A stretch of DNA of 64,000 nt from Zizania palustris (GCA_019279435.1 JAAALK010000288.1:69936329-70000328), one strand, 5' to 3'. Counted from the first letter of the stretch, positions 12,238 through 24,196 are shown. The notes: a model not told the origin generated them from the sequence alone. A program made the numbers and translations.

Positions 12238-12288
12238 AATCACCCCGTAATCATGATTTATTTATTCTTAACACCTCCATACTGAGAA

Positions 12289-12894
12289 TCAAAGTAGTAT
12301 AGCTTCATCATCTACAATGGAAATCTGTGCCACTGCCCTGGTCGCCTTCTTCACTTCATCACACTTGTCGGTGAAGTGTCCAAATTCACCACACATATGA
12401 CAATCAATCTTTGACTTATCAAACTTGCCATGATACTTCTTGTCACTGTTGTTGCTACCAAAGCCATTGCCACTCATCTTCTCTTGAGCAACTATAGCCT
12501 CCCACTCAACACGCATGAGGAGTGGCTCGGTGCCAGCGAACAACAGTTATCGTCCTCCTTCCCTATCACGTCGATGCCCCTTTGATGACTCCTCGAATGC
12601 CCTCAAATGACCGATGGTCTCTGTAACTAGCATCTTTGTCACATCCTCCATTGCTCGATGGTATTGACAATGGGTAGGAACTTGTTGGGGATGGAATGCA
12701 TGAGCTTTTCGACAACGATGTTCTCCTCCACTTTCATGCCAAGAGAACACATCTCATTGACTATCGTAGTAACCTTTAAGGACAAATCATTAATTTTCTT
12801 AGATTCATCCATGTACATACCACACCCATGTTCATCTCCTTGAGAGCATTTCACGCTTCCTTCGTTGTCTCCTTCTTAGATATGACCACCATTT
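12289..12894 (-). pseudogene. Copia gag relic with zinc knuckle, pol missing
   Basis: Three minus-strand frames chain into one copia gag. 12639-12854 gives KVTTIVNEMCSLG, KVEENIVVEKLM and FLPIVNTIEQ. 12547-12660 gives IGHLRAFEESSKGHRRDREG. 12289-12543 gives CHMCGEFGHFTDKC, a CX2CX4HX4C knuckle. Two frameshifts separate them. The frame ends IVDDEAILL and is followed within about 50 bp by a purine tract and an LTR, so protease to RNase H are absent. It is not Copia-M gag, which lies at 8642-9171. Confidence 0.75.
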
Positions 12895-13147
12895 TTTGGT
12901 CCACTACAGGAGAAATTGATCTAACCTCCAGCCCATACTAGGAGGGAGCCTTGTCTACACCCCCAAAAGGTAGCCTAAGAGGTGAAGGACTCCCCCACTA
13001 TTCAATAATCTCCCCTGTCACACATTGGTGTCTTTTCACCTAACCGCACCACGCAGTCTATTAGGCCTCACCACCTTAGTGCACTCTCAAACTGTATCAC
13101 ACAGTCTCACTAGATAGGCACTAGAGACTATGGACCAGGCTCTAATA

Positions 13148-13152
13148 CCATT
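13148..13152. repeat. Target site duplication of Sire-1 (left)
   Basis: CCATT, matched by CCATT at 28223-28227. Confidence 0.9.
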
Positions 13153-15087
13153 TGAGAAACCAAGGGTTGGTTTCGGTGTTTTGTGATGAGTGATTGACAG
13201 GCTTTTTACCCTCTGTTCGAAGGGTACCTCCGAAGGGTGTTCGGAGGGGGGTACCTCCGGAGGGGTTTCAGAGGTTGGACCTCCGAAGGGTGTTCGGAGG
13301 TGGTGTTACCAAAGGATGTTCGGTGTTTGCTTGCTGCAGCTGTTGCAGCGGAGTGTGCTCGTCGGAGGGGTCCGACAGTACACGATGACTGGGGTCGTAC
13401 CGAAGGGTTCGGTACTTTGGGCAGTACACCGGAGTGTGTGCCGGAGGTTGCTAACCCGGAGAGGTCTCCAGAGTACTGGATACACTTGTCTGTTTGTCTG
13501 TGGTGCGCAGGGACTTCGGAGGCGACGGACGAACGTAGCAGGTGAACCTGGGTCAAGCGGGAGGCTTGATGCCAGGGGAGCGGGGAGCTCCATCACGGTG
13601 GCTGCGAAGGTGGTCCGGGTCGGTCCTTGGGTCGAGGCGTGCCAGGTGAAGGCAGAGAGTGCGGAGCGTGGCTCCGGGTGAAGGTACTTCGAGACAAAGT
13701 CCTCGGAGGTGAGGCACTTCGAAGGTACTCCGAATGGAGTGACTTCGGAGTTGGTTGGAACAAGTCCTCTGCGGAGGCAAGGAATTCGAAGTGTGCTCCG
13801 GAGGGAGACATTCGAAGGTACCCGACGAAGGTCTCAGAAGTCGAGGCGCATCGAAGGCATGGTCCGGGTGAGGCTCGTCGAGGAGTGTGCTCGGGGAGAG
13901 GCACTGCAACGAAGGGCTCATGGAATGCTTCATGCGGAGGCCTTGGACGAAGGAGTGACTTCGAAGGGTGGTACTCTGAAGGTGGGGCTTCGGAGGGTGG
14001 AAGGCTTCGGAGCAAGGCTAGCTCCGGAGCAAGGTTGACTTGAGGTGCTTCGGCCTGCATGGCTTCGGTACACGGACTGACGGAGTTCGAGCTGGGAGTA
14101 GCTGTGAAGCCGTGGTGATCCACTCCGGAGGTGTTGGTGCGAAGGCCCAAGGGCTTTGACGGCTTCGGCTCAAAACCGTCACTGTATCGAAGGCTATCTT
14201 CGGCGAAGCAAAGGCCATCTGGCTTCAGGCTTCTCACCGAAGCTACCACACCCTCGCGTGCGAAGGGAGGATTCCAAAAGGTCAAAGACTGCAAAGGCTG
14301 ACACTGTCTGTTCTGTAAAAGGCTGACACTGTCCCCTCTGCAAAGCTGACAGAGAAGCCTCCAGAATAAAGGTGGACTACCTTTTGTACCCCTTAGTTCT
14401 GTAGAGTGAAAATCAATGTAAACCCTAGGGGTAGTGTAGTCATTTCCTTTGGGTGAACTGTGGGCTATAAATATGGGGGCTTGGTAGGTAACATTTAACA
14501 GTTTGAGCATTTACTGTTGAGCTCCTGTAGCCACATACCTCGCTGTATTCATCCAGAGTTCAATTCATTTTGTGTTCCTTGTTCAAGCGGCGAAGCCCTG
14601 CTTCTGTGTGCTTTTTGCTTGAGCTCGCGTTACATACCTCGCTAGTATAGTGCACCGAAGCCTGTCTAGGCGAAGTGTGTTTTGTGCGAAGTGTGTTTTC
14701 AGTGTGCTGTCGCTCTGTGTAACTTGAGGCCAGACCTCACAGCTTACTAGCGAAGCCCTGATCGAGGCCCGTTTTGCTTCTTGTGTAGAAGCCCTTAGCG
14801 TTGTCTGTTGTGTGCGTGTAGACCTTCGTGTATGAAGCCCAGCACCAGTTGCTGCCGCCAAGTACTTGGTCGAAGTCCTCAGAGGGCTGTCCACTCTTGC
14901 GAAGGGTGAAGTGCGAAGCCTGCTCGAAGCACCCCGTGTGCGGAGCCTGCACTGACTTAGCAGAGTAGATTTCCGAGGGTTGTAAGTGGAGCGAAGTCTT
15001 CTTGGCTTCGAACTTTTGCTCCTGCGAAGCCTGTGTTCGGAGCTGTCGAAGTACCTCCGAACCACACCTTCGAAGGTAGTGTTCGAA
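13153..15087 (+). repeat. Sire-1 5' LTR, 3'-truncated
   Basis: Aligns by eye with 26179-28222 from TGAGAAACC up to GTGTTCGAA at 15087, then jumps into gag. The last roughly 115 bp of the LTR are missing. TATA box TATAAATA at about 14465. The sequence is packed with CGAAG/TTCGAA motifs. More than a dozen base differences from the 3' LTR are visible. Confidence 0.9.
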
Positions 15088-18000
15088 CGGGATGCTATGT
15101 TTTCTCGCTTTGATGCGATAGTGAGTAACTTGCGGTCCAACGGGATGCTTGCTTACAGTGATCATGATAGGGCTATCAAGCTTCTCTATGCTCTTGACCG
15201 TAGCATATGGGAAGTAAAGATATCCAACATTGAGGAGTCCGCAGGATATGACACTTTGACCTGCGATGAACTCTTTAGCAAGCTGAAGTCCACAGAGATT
15301 GCCAAGGCATCTCTTGCAGTGCACAGAAGCTCTTTGCCACAGCCATTGGCATTGGTTTCTAGCACTAGCCGTGGCACCACTGCAGAACCAAGCACATCTG
15401 GTACTTGTGTTTTTGCAGATGGTTTTGCTTTGTCTTCTCTGGTCTCCGTCACAAAGGAGCAGGTGGACACTCTAGCTGATGATGAGCTTGCTCTCATTGC
15501 TCGGAGGTTCACCCGTTTTCATCATGAGAGATGGGATTAGAGGAGAAGTGGTTTTAGTGGTTGCTATGAATGTGGCGACACTTCTCACATCAAGGCTAAT
15601 TGCCCTAAGCTCAAGAAGAGAGATGAGAGTGAGCGCCCCAAATACCACAAAAAGGAGAGGAAGCCTTTTGTGAAGGGCAAGCGCGGCAAGATTGTAGGAC
15701 CGAAAGTAGCGACCAGAGGGGGGGTGAATGGGCGCCTTAAAAATTCTTTCGAATCAATGGCCTGTTCCCAATACCCAACGCACCTCAAAAATACTACGCA
15801 GCAGAAAATAAACAGAAGGCCTAAGTCTAAAAGTTTCTATCCTAGAAGCAACTGATGATAAACAGTGTAAATTTAAAGTAGTGCAACTAGGCAGATGAAC
15901 AAGTTGAAACAGGCCTAAACTTCTCAAAGAAATGATCTAAGAATGTATAAGATGAAAAGAGAAGTTACTGTCCAAAGTTGTCTCCTGTTCGGAACTTGGC
16001 GAAGCCCCCTTCGCACGTCGAGGTCTGCTTCGGAGGTTGGTGTCGGAGTCTGTCCGAAACGCCGAAAGTAACGCTGTCTAGCCTAGTTCGAAGTGGAAAG
16101 GAGCGAAGTGTACTTCGGAGCGAAGTAAACCAGTGCCGGAGCTTGGTTCGAAGTATGCACTTCGAAGACAAGGCTTCGAACACAGCTTCGAATCACGAGC
16201 TTCGGAGCGAAGTACAACAGTGCCGAAGCCTGCTTCGAAGTATGCACTTCGAAGACAAAACTTCGAACACACTTTGAACCGAAAGCTTCGAAGCAAAACC
16301 TTCGAACACAACACACAAACAGACAACCTTCGAACAAAGAAGCGAAGTCTGTCACGTGACAGAAAATCAAGTCCGGAGCCTACTCTCTATCTTCGAACAG
16401 GGAAAGCTTCGGAAGGAGAATCGAAGGCTGACACGCCACAAAGAAATCCAAGCGAAGTCTATCAGAAAAGACAAACTTCGAACCTAACTTCGAAGCCTAA
16501 CGAAGTGTGCACTTCGAACAGATAGATTCGGAGTATGCTTGTTCGAAGTATGCGATACTGTCCAAACAGGAAGATCTTCGAAGTTAGCAACTCAGACCCA
16601 AAAACCGAAGTTCGCAGATTGGACGACAGCTTTGACAATGTTAGATCGAAGCCTGCCTCACGGAGCTGAGAGGCTTCGAACAGAGAAAAATGACTTCGCA
16701 GAAACAGTCAAAAAGGCATTTACTCCATACTGCTTCGATCAAAAAGGCAGTACAGTAGAAGGTAAAAAGCTGGCTGCAAGTACTGTAGCTACAGTAGCAG
16801 TACTACTTGCAACAGCAAGAACTAGTACTCAGTTCGTGAAGAACAGAAGCAACAGAAGAAGCTTCTCTTCAAGAAATAAATTCACCAGCTCGTAGCTGAA
16901 GCCATAACTCTCCAAACCGAACAAAAGGCAACCAATAAATTCACCAGGGACCAAGGATTAAATGCATCCAAGAGATTAGAGCCAAAATAACTCATGAACA
17001 GAGAGGGGCAAGTCCTGGCGGCGCACACAGGAGAGAGAAACGGGAGACAAAGTGACCCAAAGGGTGGATTTGATTTCAGCACAAAAGGGTAGTCCAAACC
17101 TTAGGGATTGGGGTGCTATTTATAGGCAGCCCAACACTAGGAATATTCTACCAGCCCCTTAGGGTTTTTACAGACTCAAAAATAAAGGAAAAGACTCTAC
17201 TGCCCTTAGGAATTTTTACAGACACAACTGACTGACTGTGGGCCTAGAGTAACAGATGACATATCCGAAAGCTACTCTTCTGGACAGTCGGATACAGAAT
17301 CAACGGTTGTCAGTTTTACGCTGAAACTGACAAAGCCTCCACCAGCTTTGCACCAGGTACCCGGATTGGGCCGGCCCGACTCCGCAGCTCTCTCAGCCCG
17401 GCAATCGCTCACCGCCCGTGTACCTGAGTCAATCCTGGTCAACAGCCCAGTCGGTCTTCCACTGCTTCTGGCCCATGCACCCGGATTGGGCCAGCCCGAC
17501 TTCGCAGCCTCCTCTGCCCGACAGTCGCTCGCTGCCCGTGTACCTGAGTCACACGCGGCCCATGAAACAGCAGATCTCTTCTCTTCCTCAGTCCTCTTTG
17601 ACTATCGTTGACAATGACTCATCACTTCTGGAGCCATGAGGCCCACGCTATTCAGCATGGCTCCTCAAAGATGGCTAAGAAAGTAGCCAAGGCCGCTTCC
17701 AGAGCCTTTGTTGCTGCTCTCAGCGACATTGACACGTCCTCAACTGAGGAGTCAAGCTCTGAGGAGGAGGAGTCCCCAAGGAAGGAGGACAAGAAGGACA
17801 AGAAGGGACGAGACTTCACCGGCCTTTGCTTCATGGCCGACAGCGATCACAGCGGCGATGAGCTTGACTCATCTGAGGTAAACCTATCATCTGACCAGCT
17901 ACTAATTAAATTAGATGAGCTGAATGAAGTAGTTCTTGGTCAGGATAGATTACTTGTGCAAGCCGCTAGAGAAAGAAAAGACCTTAGACTTAGGCTAGAA

Positions 18001-19118
18001 ACTATTTCTACTGAATATGCCATGCTTAAGTCTAAATTTAATGATGCTGAATGTGAGTCCTGTTCCGTTGTCATGAGTGAGCTTGCTCAGTTGCGTTCTG
18101 TACATGCTCAAACTCTTTCCGAGCTTGAGACTGCGCAGAAGCAGCTTTTGGAGGTGGATTCTAGACCTCATGATGTTATTGATTGCATGAACTGTTCATT
18201 ATTGCGCGATAGCATTAATTTACGTGATAAGCATGTTCATGATTTAGAGGCTAGATTGGAGAGGGCCGGTAGTTCTAAGGATGTGCAACCTGTTTGTGAC
18301 ACTTGCATTACCCTTAAGGACCAGCTAGGCACTGTTAGAGAGCAAGCCGAGAACCTCATGTCAGAAAATGAATACCTCCTTTCCATGGTTAATAAATGCA
18401 CTGAGGGAAAGGGTAGGATGGATTTGCTCTTGGCGAAGACCAAGTTGGTTGCTGACAGAGCAGGGGTAGCTCTAGGTTTGGGCTTTGAGAGGATACCTTC
18501 AGACAGTAAGTCCAAAACTGTTTTTACCTCTCCCACCACCCTAGAGAAAGAGAGAGCTCTGTTGGACACCCCATCAGCCAAAAAGCCTACCCATCCACCA
18601 AAGAAAACCACACCTCCTGCCAAGAAAATCCCTCCCAAGAAAACCACACAGAAGAAACCCAAGGAGCCTGTGAGAATTGTTCTTATTGTCAGCGGGCGGG
18701 TCATTTGGTTGGGTTCTGTTTTCGTCGCATCAAGGATGAGCGACGCGTACAGGCGATGAGTTATCAGGACATGCATTACCCATCTTTAGGAATGCATGAG
18801 TCTGAGATGTACTATCGTCCTGCTTTTGAGGCTCCTCGTACTTCTCGGAGAGGTTTTGCTCCTCGAGTTCTTCACCATGTTCCATATGGTGGTAGACCTC
18901 GGGCTAGCAGATTTGTACCTCGTCAGAGTAGGAGACCTCCTCATGTTGTTCATTCACAGCATGTAGGTAGACCTCGCACTTTGCATCATTCTGATTATTA
19001 TGTGCGTAGACCGTCTGCTTTTACTGTGCCTACTGCTCGTGTCACTCAGTGCTGGATGCCTCGTCATTATTTCACTCACCCCAGCACTGAGCGATCGAGA
19101 CATTCTTATCGTGTGTAG
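15088..19118 (+). pseudogene. Sire-1 gag, interrupted
   Basis: The copia Gag (UBN2-type) starts mid-domain (MFSRFDAIVSNLRSNG, LDRSIWEVKISNIEES, LTCDELFSKLKSTE). It has a stop at 15538 and a knuckle just after it (CYECGDTSHIKANC). A solo LTR breaks it at 15692 and it resumes at 17673 (MAKKVAKAASRAF). The C-terminal half is a long coiled coil punctuated by CESC, CMNC and CDTC motifs, then a basic proline/lysine linker. A second knuckle (CSYCQRAGHLVGFC) lies one frame over, implying a 1-nt loss near 18673. The last stop is TAG at 19116-19118. It is not functional. Confidence 0.85.
15693..17667 (-). mobile_element. Solo LTR of the Sire-3 family, inverted, in Sire-1 gag
   Basis: Plus strand begins TGTAGGACCG and ends ATGGCTCCTCA, the reverse complement of the Sire-3 LTR (41201-43187, TGAGGAGCC...GGTCCTACA). 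It is flanked by perfect AAGAT (15688-15692 and 17668-17672). No internal sequence remains. At 1975 bp it is near full length (Sire-3 LTR 1987 bp), so it fits unequal recombination between two LTRs of one element. Confidence 0.95.
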
Positions 19119-22100
19119 GCGACAGATCGTGGCTTGGAGGGCACGTGGATCATGGACTCCGGTTGTTCGCGCCACATGACCGGAGATGCAGCTTGGTTCT
19201 CCAGCCTCACCACAACCAAGCAAAGGGAACATATCACCTTCGGAAATAATCGAAGGAGTAGAGTGAAAGGTAAAGGTGTAGTAAGAATTAATTCGAATTT
19301 CACTCTCAAAGATGTTGCTTTGGTTGAAAACCTGGGATACAATTTACTGTCTGTATCTCAGTTGCTTGATGAGGGCTTCGAAGTACGATTTCATCGCGAT
19401 ACTTCACAAGTGCTCAATTCTGATGGCGTTGTGGTGTGTAATATCTTTAGAGTAGGGAGAGTTTTTGGAGCTGATTTTTCAAAATCGTCTTGTTCTTCTC
19501 ATTGTCTTGTTGCACATTCGACTTCTGAGCTTTGGAAGTGGCATAGGAGACTAGGGCATATGAGCTTTGAGTTGCTCGCTCGTCTGAGCGCCCTAGGCCT
19601 GATCCGTGGATTGCCCAAGCTCAAGTTTGAGAAGAATTTAGTTTGCGCTCCTTGTCGACATGGTAAAATGATCGCCGCTTCACATTCGCCAGTCACCACA
19701 GTGATGACTGAACAACCCGGAGAACTTCTCCACATGGACACTGTAGGTCCTTCTCGGGTTAGTTCTTTAGGCGGCAAGTGGTATGTATTAGTTATTGTCG
19801 ACGATTTCTCTCGCTACTCTTGGGTCTTCTTTCTTGCCAGCAAGGATGAAGTGTTTTCACACTTTCGGAGCTTGGCTTTGAGACTTTTCACTGAACTCCC
19901 AGGTGCATTGAAATTCATTCGAAGTGATAATGGCACTGAGTTCAAAAATAGTCTCTTTGTTGACTTTTGCTTGGAGCATGGCATAGAACATCAATTCTCT
20001 GCTCCGCGGGTTCCTCAACAGAACGGTGTTGTTGAGAGGAAGAACCGCACTTTGGTTGAAATGGTTAGGACGATGCTTGATGAGCATAGGACTCCTAGAA
20101 AATTCTGGGCTGAGGCCATGAACACTGCATGTTACATCTCAAACCGTATCTTCTTGCGCTCAATTTTAAATTTGACATCTTATGAGCTGCGTTTTGGGAG
20201 ACAGCCCAAGGTTACTCATCTTCGAGTTTTTGGCTGTCGCTGCTTTATCCTAAAACGTGGTAACTTGGATAAATTTGAGTCGCGATCTTCTGACGGGATC
20301 TTTTTGGGTTATACTACTCATGGTCATTCTTATCGTGTTTATAACTTGGAAACTAACACTGTCATCGAGTCATGTGATGTGACTTTTGATGAATCAACCC
20401 CCTCTGTTAGTTCTGCTTTTGAACAGGCAGATGAACACGACATGGAACAGACCTTATTCGAAGAAGAAGATCCCGGAGAATTCGAGGATGAACCCCCACT
20501 ACCCTCGACATCGACCCCCGAAGCTGACCCCGCTTCAACTACTTCGGCACGAGGTCCCGAAGCGACTACCTCAACATCGGTCATCTTGGACCACTCAAAC
20601 GCACAAGTTGAGGGGGAGACTGCATCCCGCCGCGAGGCTCCACATCATGTTCAAAGGATGCACCCTCCCGAGCAGATCATTGGTGAGCTTGATCATAGGG
20701 TAACACGTTCTCATGCCCATTTCACTAATGCTGCTTTTGTTGCTTCTTTCGAGCCCTTAGATGTTAGTCATGCACTTTCTGATTCTAGTTGGATCAATGC
20801 CATGCATGAAGAGCTTGAAAATTTTGAGAGAAACCAAGTCTGGTCTTTAGTTGATCCTCCACCAAATGTTCATTTCATTGGAACAAAATGGATTTTCAAA
20901 AATAAACAAGGGGAGGATGGGACTATAGTTAGAAACAAGGCTAGACTTGTAGCTCAGGGTTTTTCTCAACTAGAAGGGATTGATTTTACTGAAACTTTTG
21001 CACCTGTTGCTCGCCTTGAGGCCATTAGGATTTTGCTTGCCTTTGCGACATCCCGGGGATTCATACTCTATCAAATGGATGTCAAAAGTGCTTTTCTTAA
21101 TGGTTTCATAGGTGAAGATGTTTATGTAAAACAACCCCTGGTTTTGAAAACCCCAAGTACCCACATAAAGTCCTTAAACTTCATAAGGCTCTTTATGGAC
21201 TCAAGCAGGCCCCTCGGGCTTGGTATGATAGACTTAAGTCTTTTCTGCTTGAGTGAGGATATTTGATGGGCTCTGTTGATAAAACACTGTTTACTCTCAA
21301 GCATGGCAAAGATTTCCTCCTAGTTCAGATTTATGTGGATGATATCATCTTTGGTGGCTCCTCTCATGCTTTGGTTGCCGAGTTTGCAGATACCATGAGC
21401 AGGGAATTTGAAATGTCAATGATGGGTGAACTCACCTTTTTCCTTGGTTTGCAAATCAAGCAAAGCAAACAAGGTACTTTTGTCCACCAGACAAAGTACA
21501 CCAAGGACCTGCTCAAGAAATTCGACATGTCCGATGCGAAGCCCCTCGCCACTCCAATGGCTACATCTGTAGCATTGGACCCTGACGAAGATGGAGAAGC
21601 CGTAGATCAGAAGGAGTTCCGAAGCATGATCGGCTCCCTCCTCTACTTGACTGCTACGAGGCCGGACATACACTTCGCAGTGTGTCTGTGCGCTCGTTTT
21701 CAGGCTTCACCACGAGCTTCGCACCGCCAAGCGGTAAAGCGCATTCTAAGGTATCTCAAACACACCCTTGAATTTGGCATATGGTATTCAGCATCTTCGT
21801 CTTTATGTCTTCGAGGTTATTCCGATGCGGATTTTGCTGGGTGTAGAATTGATAGGAAGAGTACCTCTGGTACTTGTCATTTTCTGGGTACTTCACTGGT
21901 TTGCTGGTCTTCCCGCAAACAGTCTAGTGTTGCACAATCGACGGCTGATGCCGAATATGTTGCTGCAGCTAGCTGTTGCTCTCAGATTTTGTGGATGGTT
22001 TCCACTTTGCGTGATTTCGGGTTAGATTATAAGAGTGTTCCACTTTTTTGTGATAACACTAGTGCTATTTGTATTGCAAACAACCCGGTTCAGCACTCCA

Positions 22101-22264
22101 AAACCAAACACATTGATGTACGGTATCACTTTCTCAGAGATCACAATGAGAAGGGTGATATTGAACTTCAATATGTTGATACCCAACACCAGCTTGCCGA
22201 CATTTTTACAAAACCCCTCGATGCTTCTCGTTTTGCTTACTTGCGTGGGGAACTTGGCATCTGA
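19119..22264 (+). pseudogene. Sire-1 pol (PR-INT-RT-RH), frameshifted
   Basis: Copia polyprotein. Protease WIMDSGCSRHMTGD at about 19150. Integrase zinc region WHRRLGHMSFELL with CAPCRHGKM. Core LLHMDTVGPS, FIRSDNGTEFKN and QQNGVVERKNR. RT FIGTKWIFKNKQ, ETFAPVARLEAIRI and QMDVKSAFLNG. A 1-nt loss in a CCCC run near 21130 shifts the frame. The true frame resumes by 21263 with QIYVDDIIFGG, after a TGA at 21254-21256. RNase H has YSDADFAGCRIDRKSTSG and DAEYVAAASCC. It ends ADIFTKPLDASRF. It lies in the same frame as the end of gag, separated by one TAG. The product cannot be full length. Confidence 0.9.
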
Positions 22265-22596
22265 CACCCTTACGGCATTTTGTGAGGGGGAGCTGTTTTA
22301 GATGGATGTGCCTTTGTCTAATTGTGTTGAAATTGCATTTACATATTTTGCACTTATATGCCTGCTTATAATTCATGAAATCATGTCAGCTCAGCTCTTG
22401 TTAATTCATCTGGAACAATCATATGCATGGTGTTTTATTTTCAAAATCAAATCGTGCTCACTGCTTAGTCTTGAATCTAGCATGTTTAGGCAGGACTGCT
22501 TTAGCTATCTTTTATCTGCTTGACAGCGAGACACATTTCTTTGGATGCTAAAAATTGCAACTTGAAAAAAAATTGTTCTCAATTTTCATGGATATT
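22265..22596 (+). other. Sire-1 post-pol noncoding region, left of CACTA-1
   Basis: No ORF of note. One AGGGGGAG tract lies just after the pol stop (about 22284), a secondary polypurine tract. Confidence 0.6.
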
Positions 22597-22639
22597 CACT
22601 AGACCACAGCACAGAATTCCCTACCAACGTCTGTTGGGA

Positions 22640-22830
22640 AAAGTTAACATATACCGACCGACAGTTAGTCAGTAAAACTAGCGACAAATTGTTGGTCGGC
22701 AATAATTACATATCATATCAGACTGTTGGTCGGTAAAGCTAATATTTTTATTGTCTAACAGCTGGTCGGCAATAGTGTTTTTACTGATGAACCGTTGGTC
22801 GGTAAATGTCGTCCGTCGGTAATGGGCTTA
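22640..22830. repeat. CACTA-1 left subterminal repeats
   Basis: Repeated GTTGGTCGGTAAA/GGTCGGCAAT motifs in both orientations, spaced tens of bp apart. In CACTA elements such arrays are transposase-binding sites. That role is inferred here from position. Confidence 0.75.
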
Positions 22831-22950
22831 ATTTCAAAACCCTAAGTCCATCCCGTATATATATTCCCGTGAATCCCTCATTCCCTTCTGAGACCCGCCG
22901 CCTCTCTTCCACAGATCTGCCCAGGACCGCCAAGAATCCCAACTCCCCGG

Positions 22951-23596
22951 TTGCGCCGTCCGCCAAGAATCCGCCGTCCGGCGAGCCCGTGTCCGCCGCC
23001 GCCGCCGAGGTCCGCCGAGGTCCGCCAAGAATCCACCGTCGCCGCGCCGCAGCGCTTCGGCACCGTCGCTCTCTCGGACGTGTGGTTCGTGCGGCGGCTC
23101 GGATCCGGGGACATTGGCAGCGTCTACCTGGCCGAGGTCAAGGGGAAGGGCGGCGACGGCGGAGGGAGCGGGAGTGGGGGCGTGGCCGCGCTGGTCGCCG
23201 CCAAGGTGATGGACAGGAAGGAGCTCGCGGGAAGGAACAAGGAGGGCCGCGCGCGCAGCAGTGACAGCAGCGGCGAGGGGGAGGGGCCGCGCCACGTCGG
23301 TCCGGTGCCGATGGATCTCCCGCCGCTCTCCCACCATGCGCTCTTCGGCGCCGTCCGATCCGCCGACGCCGCCGCCGTCGGCCGCCTCCTGGCCGACGCG
23401 GAGGCCTCCGGATCCACCCCGACGCTCGCCGCCGCGGTGACGGACGCCGGGGAGACGGCGCTCTACGTCGCGGCGGAGGCCGGCTCGGAGGAGGTCGTCC
23501 GCCTCCTCATCCCGCTGTACGACTTCGAGGCCGCCACCATCCGCTCCCGCCTTGACCTCGACGCCTTCCACGTCGCCGCTAAGCAAGGCCACACCG
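22951..23596 (+). pseudogene. Captured fusion: AGC-type kinase N-lobe fragment + ankyrin-repeat exon
   Basis: One open frame joins two unrelated gene pieces. About 23056-23265 encodes a kinase glycine loop LGSGDIGSVYLAE and the lysine motif AAKVMDRKELA, typical of plant AGC VIII (D6PK-like) kinases. It stops before the catalytic loop. From about 23300 it reads an ankyrin protein start (PPLSHHALFGAVRSADAAA, AGETALYVAAEAGSEEVV, LDAFHVAAKQGH), typical of ITN1/ACD6-like proteins. It ends at a splice donor CCG|GTGAGC at 23596. No in-frame ATG precedes the kinase part and no kinase C-lobe exists, so no known activity is expected. GC content is far above its surroundings, as in grass first exons. 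Confidence 0.85.
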
Positions 23597-24075
23597 GTGA
23601 GCTCTGCCTGCCTCCCATCTGATGCGATTCTTCTTACAAATGAATTAGAGTCTGTGGTTGTAATTGCTTCATGTTTCGGGCTCAGGACTAACTATGTTGG
23701 TAATTATAGCTGAGCTTCATTGCTTCGTCTGAACTGGTGGGAGTACTGGTGTATAGAGATGAAAATCAGAGCTTAACTGCTAAGCTGATCTGGATAGTTT
23801 TTTTGCTGTTTGATGTGTCGAACATTAAAGTTCGATTGACGAATGATTGGCTATGTGTATGACAATATTATTAGGTTAAGGGAGGTATTGAAGTTTATGG
23901 TCTTACAAGTGCTAGACATAGTGGTTATTTGTACTTAGTAATTACAGAGAGATCGATATGTGGACAGCCACAGTTCATATGAATCGCAGTTTTCTCATGA
24001 TCTCATCTATATCTATTCTTTTATAACATTAATTCAACGAAGGTATTATTCTTACATAGCTGAAAATGCTAACAG
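23597..24075 (+). other. Retained ankyrin-gene intron
   Basis: GTGAGC donor at 23597 and CTAACAG acceptor ending at 24075. Splicing joins GGCCACACCG to GGGTTGTG and restores the ankyrin reading HTGVVKEFLG across the junction (phase 1). Capture therefore happened at DNA level, not through mRNA. Confidence 0.75.
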
Positions 24076-24196
24076 GGGTTGTGAAGGAATTCCTAGGGCG
24101 GTGGCCTGAGCTATGCTTTTATAACATTAACTCAACGTGCGTGACAAGAAGGCAAACACAGCTTTGCACATAGCTACACGAAAATGGAGGCCCCAG
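24076..24196 (+). pseudogene. Captured ankyrin-repeat exon, internally deleted
   Basis: The left part reads GVVKEFLGRWPELC. The right part reads RDKKANTALHIATRKWRPQ and ends CCCCAG|GTATGA, a good splice donor. The two are joined by a filler (24116-24137) that is a near copy of intron sequence at 24018-24039. Most of the ankyrin repeats that should lie between are missing, and the frame is lost at the join. An ITN1-like ankyrin membrane protein gene is the likely source. Confidence 0.75.

Noticed and set aside
13593..14510. 305-codon open frame on the minus strand (and similar frames at 25901-27321)
   Set aside because: Lies wholly in the Sire-1 LTR. The translation is biased (S, P, R, L) from CGAAG-rich repeats, and the frame is not preserved between the two LTRs.
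22834..23592. 252-codon minus-strand frame
   Set aside because: GC-rich shadow of the captured kinase-ankyrin frame on the other strand, which shows real motifs.
22951..24196. Functional kinase-ankyrin receptor gene
   Set aside because: No kinase C-lobe, no in-frame start before the kinase part, and the ankyrin exon is internally deleted.
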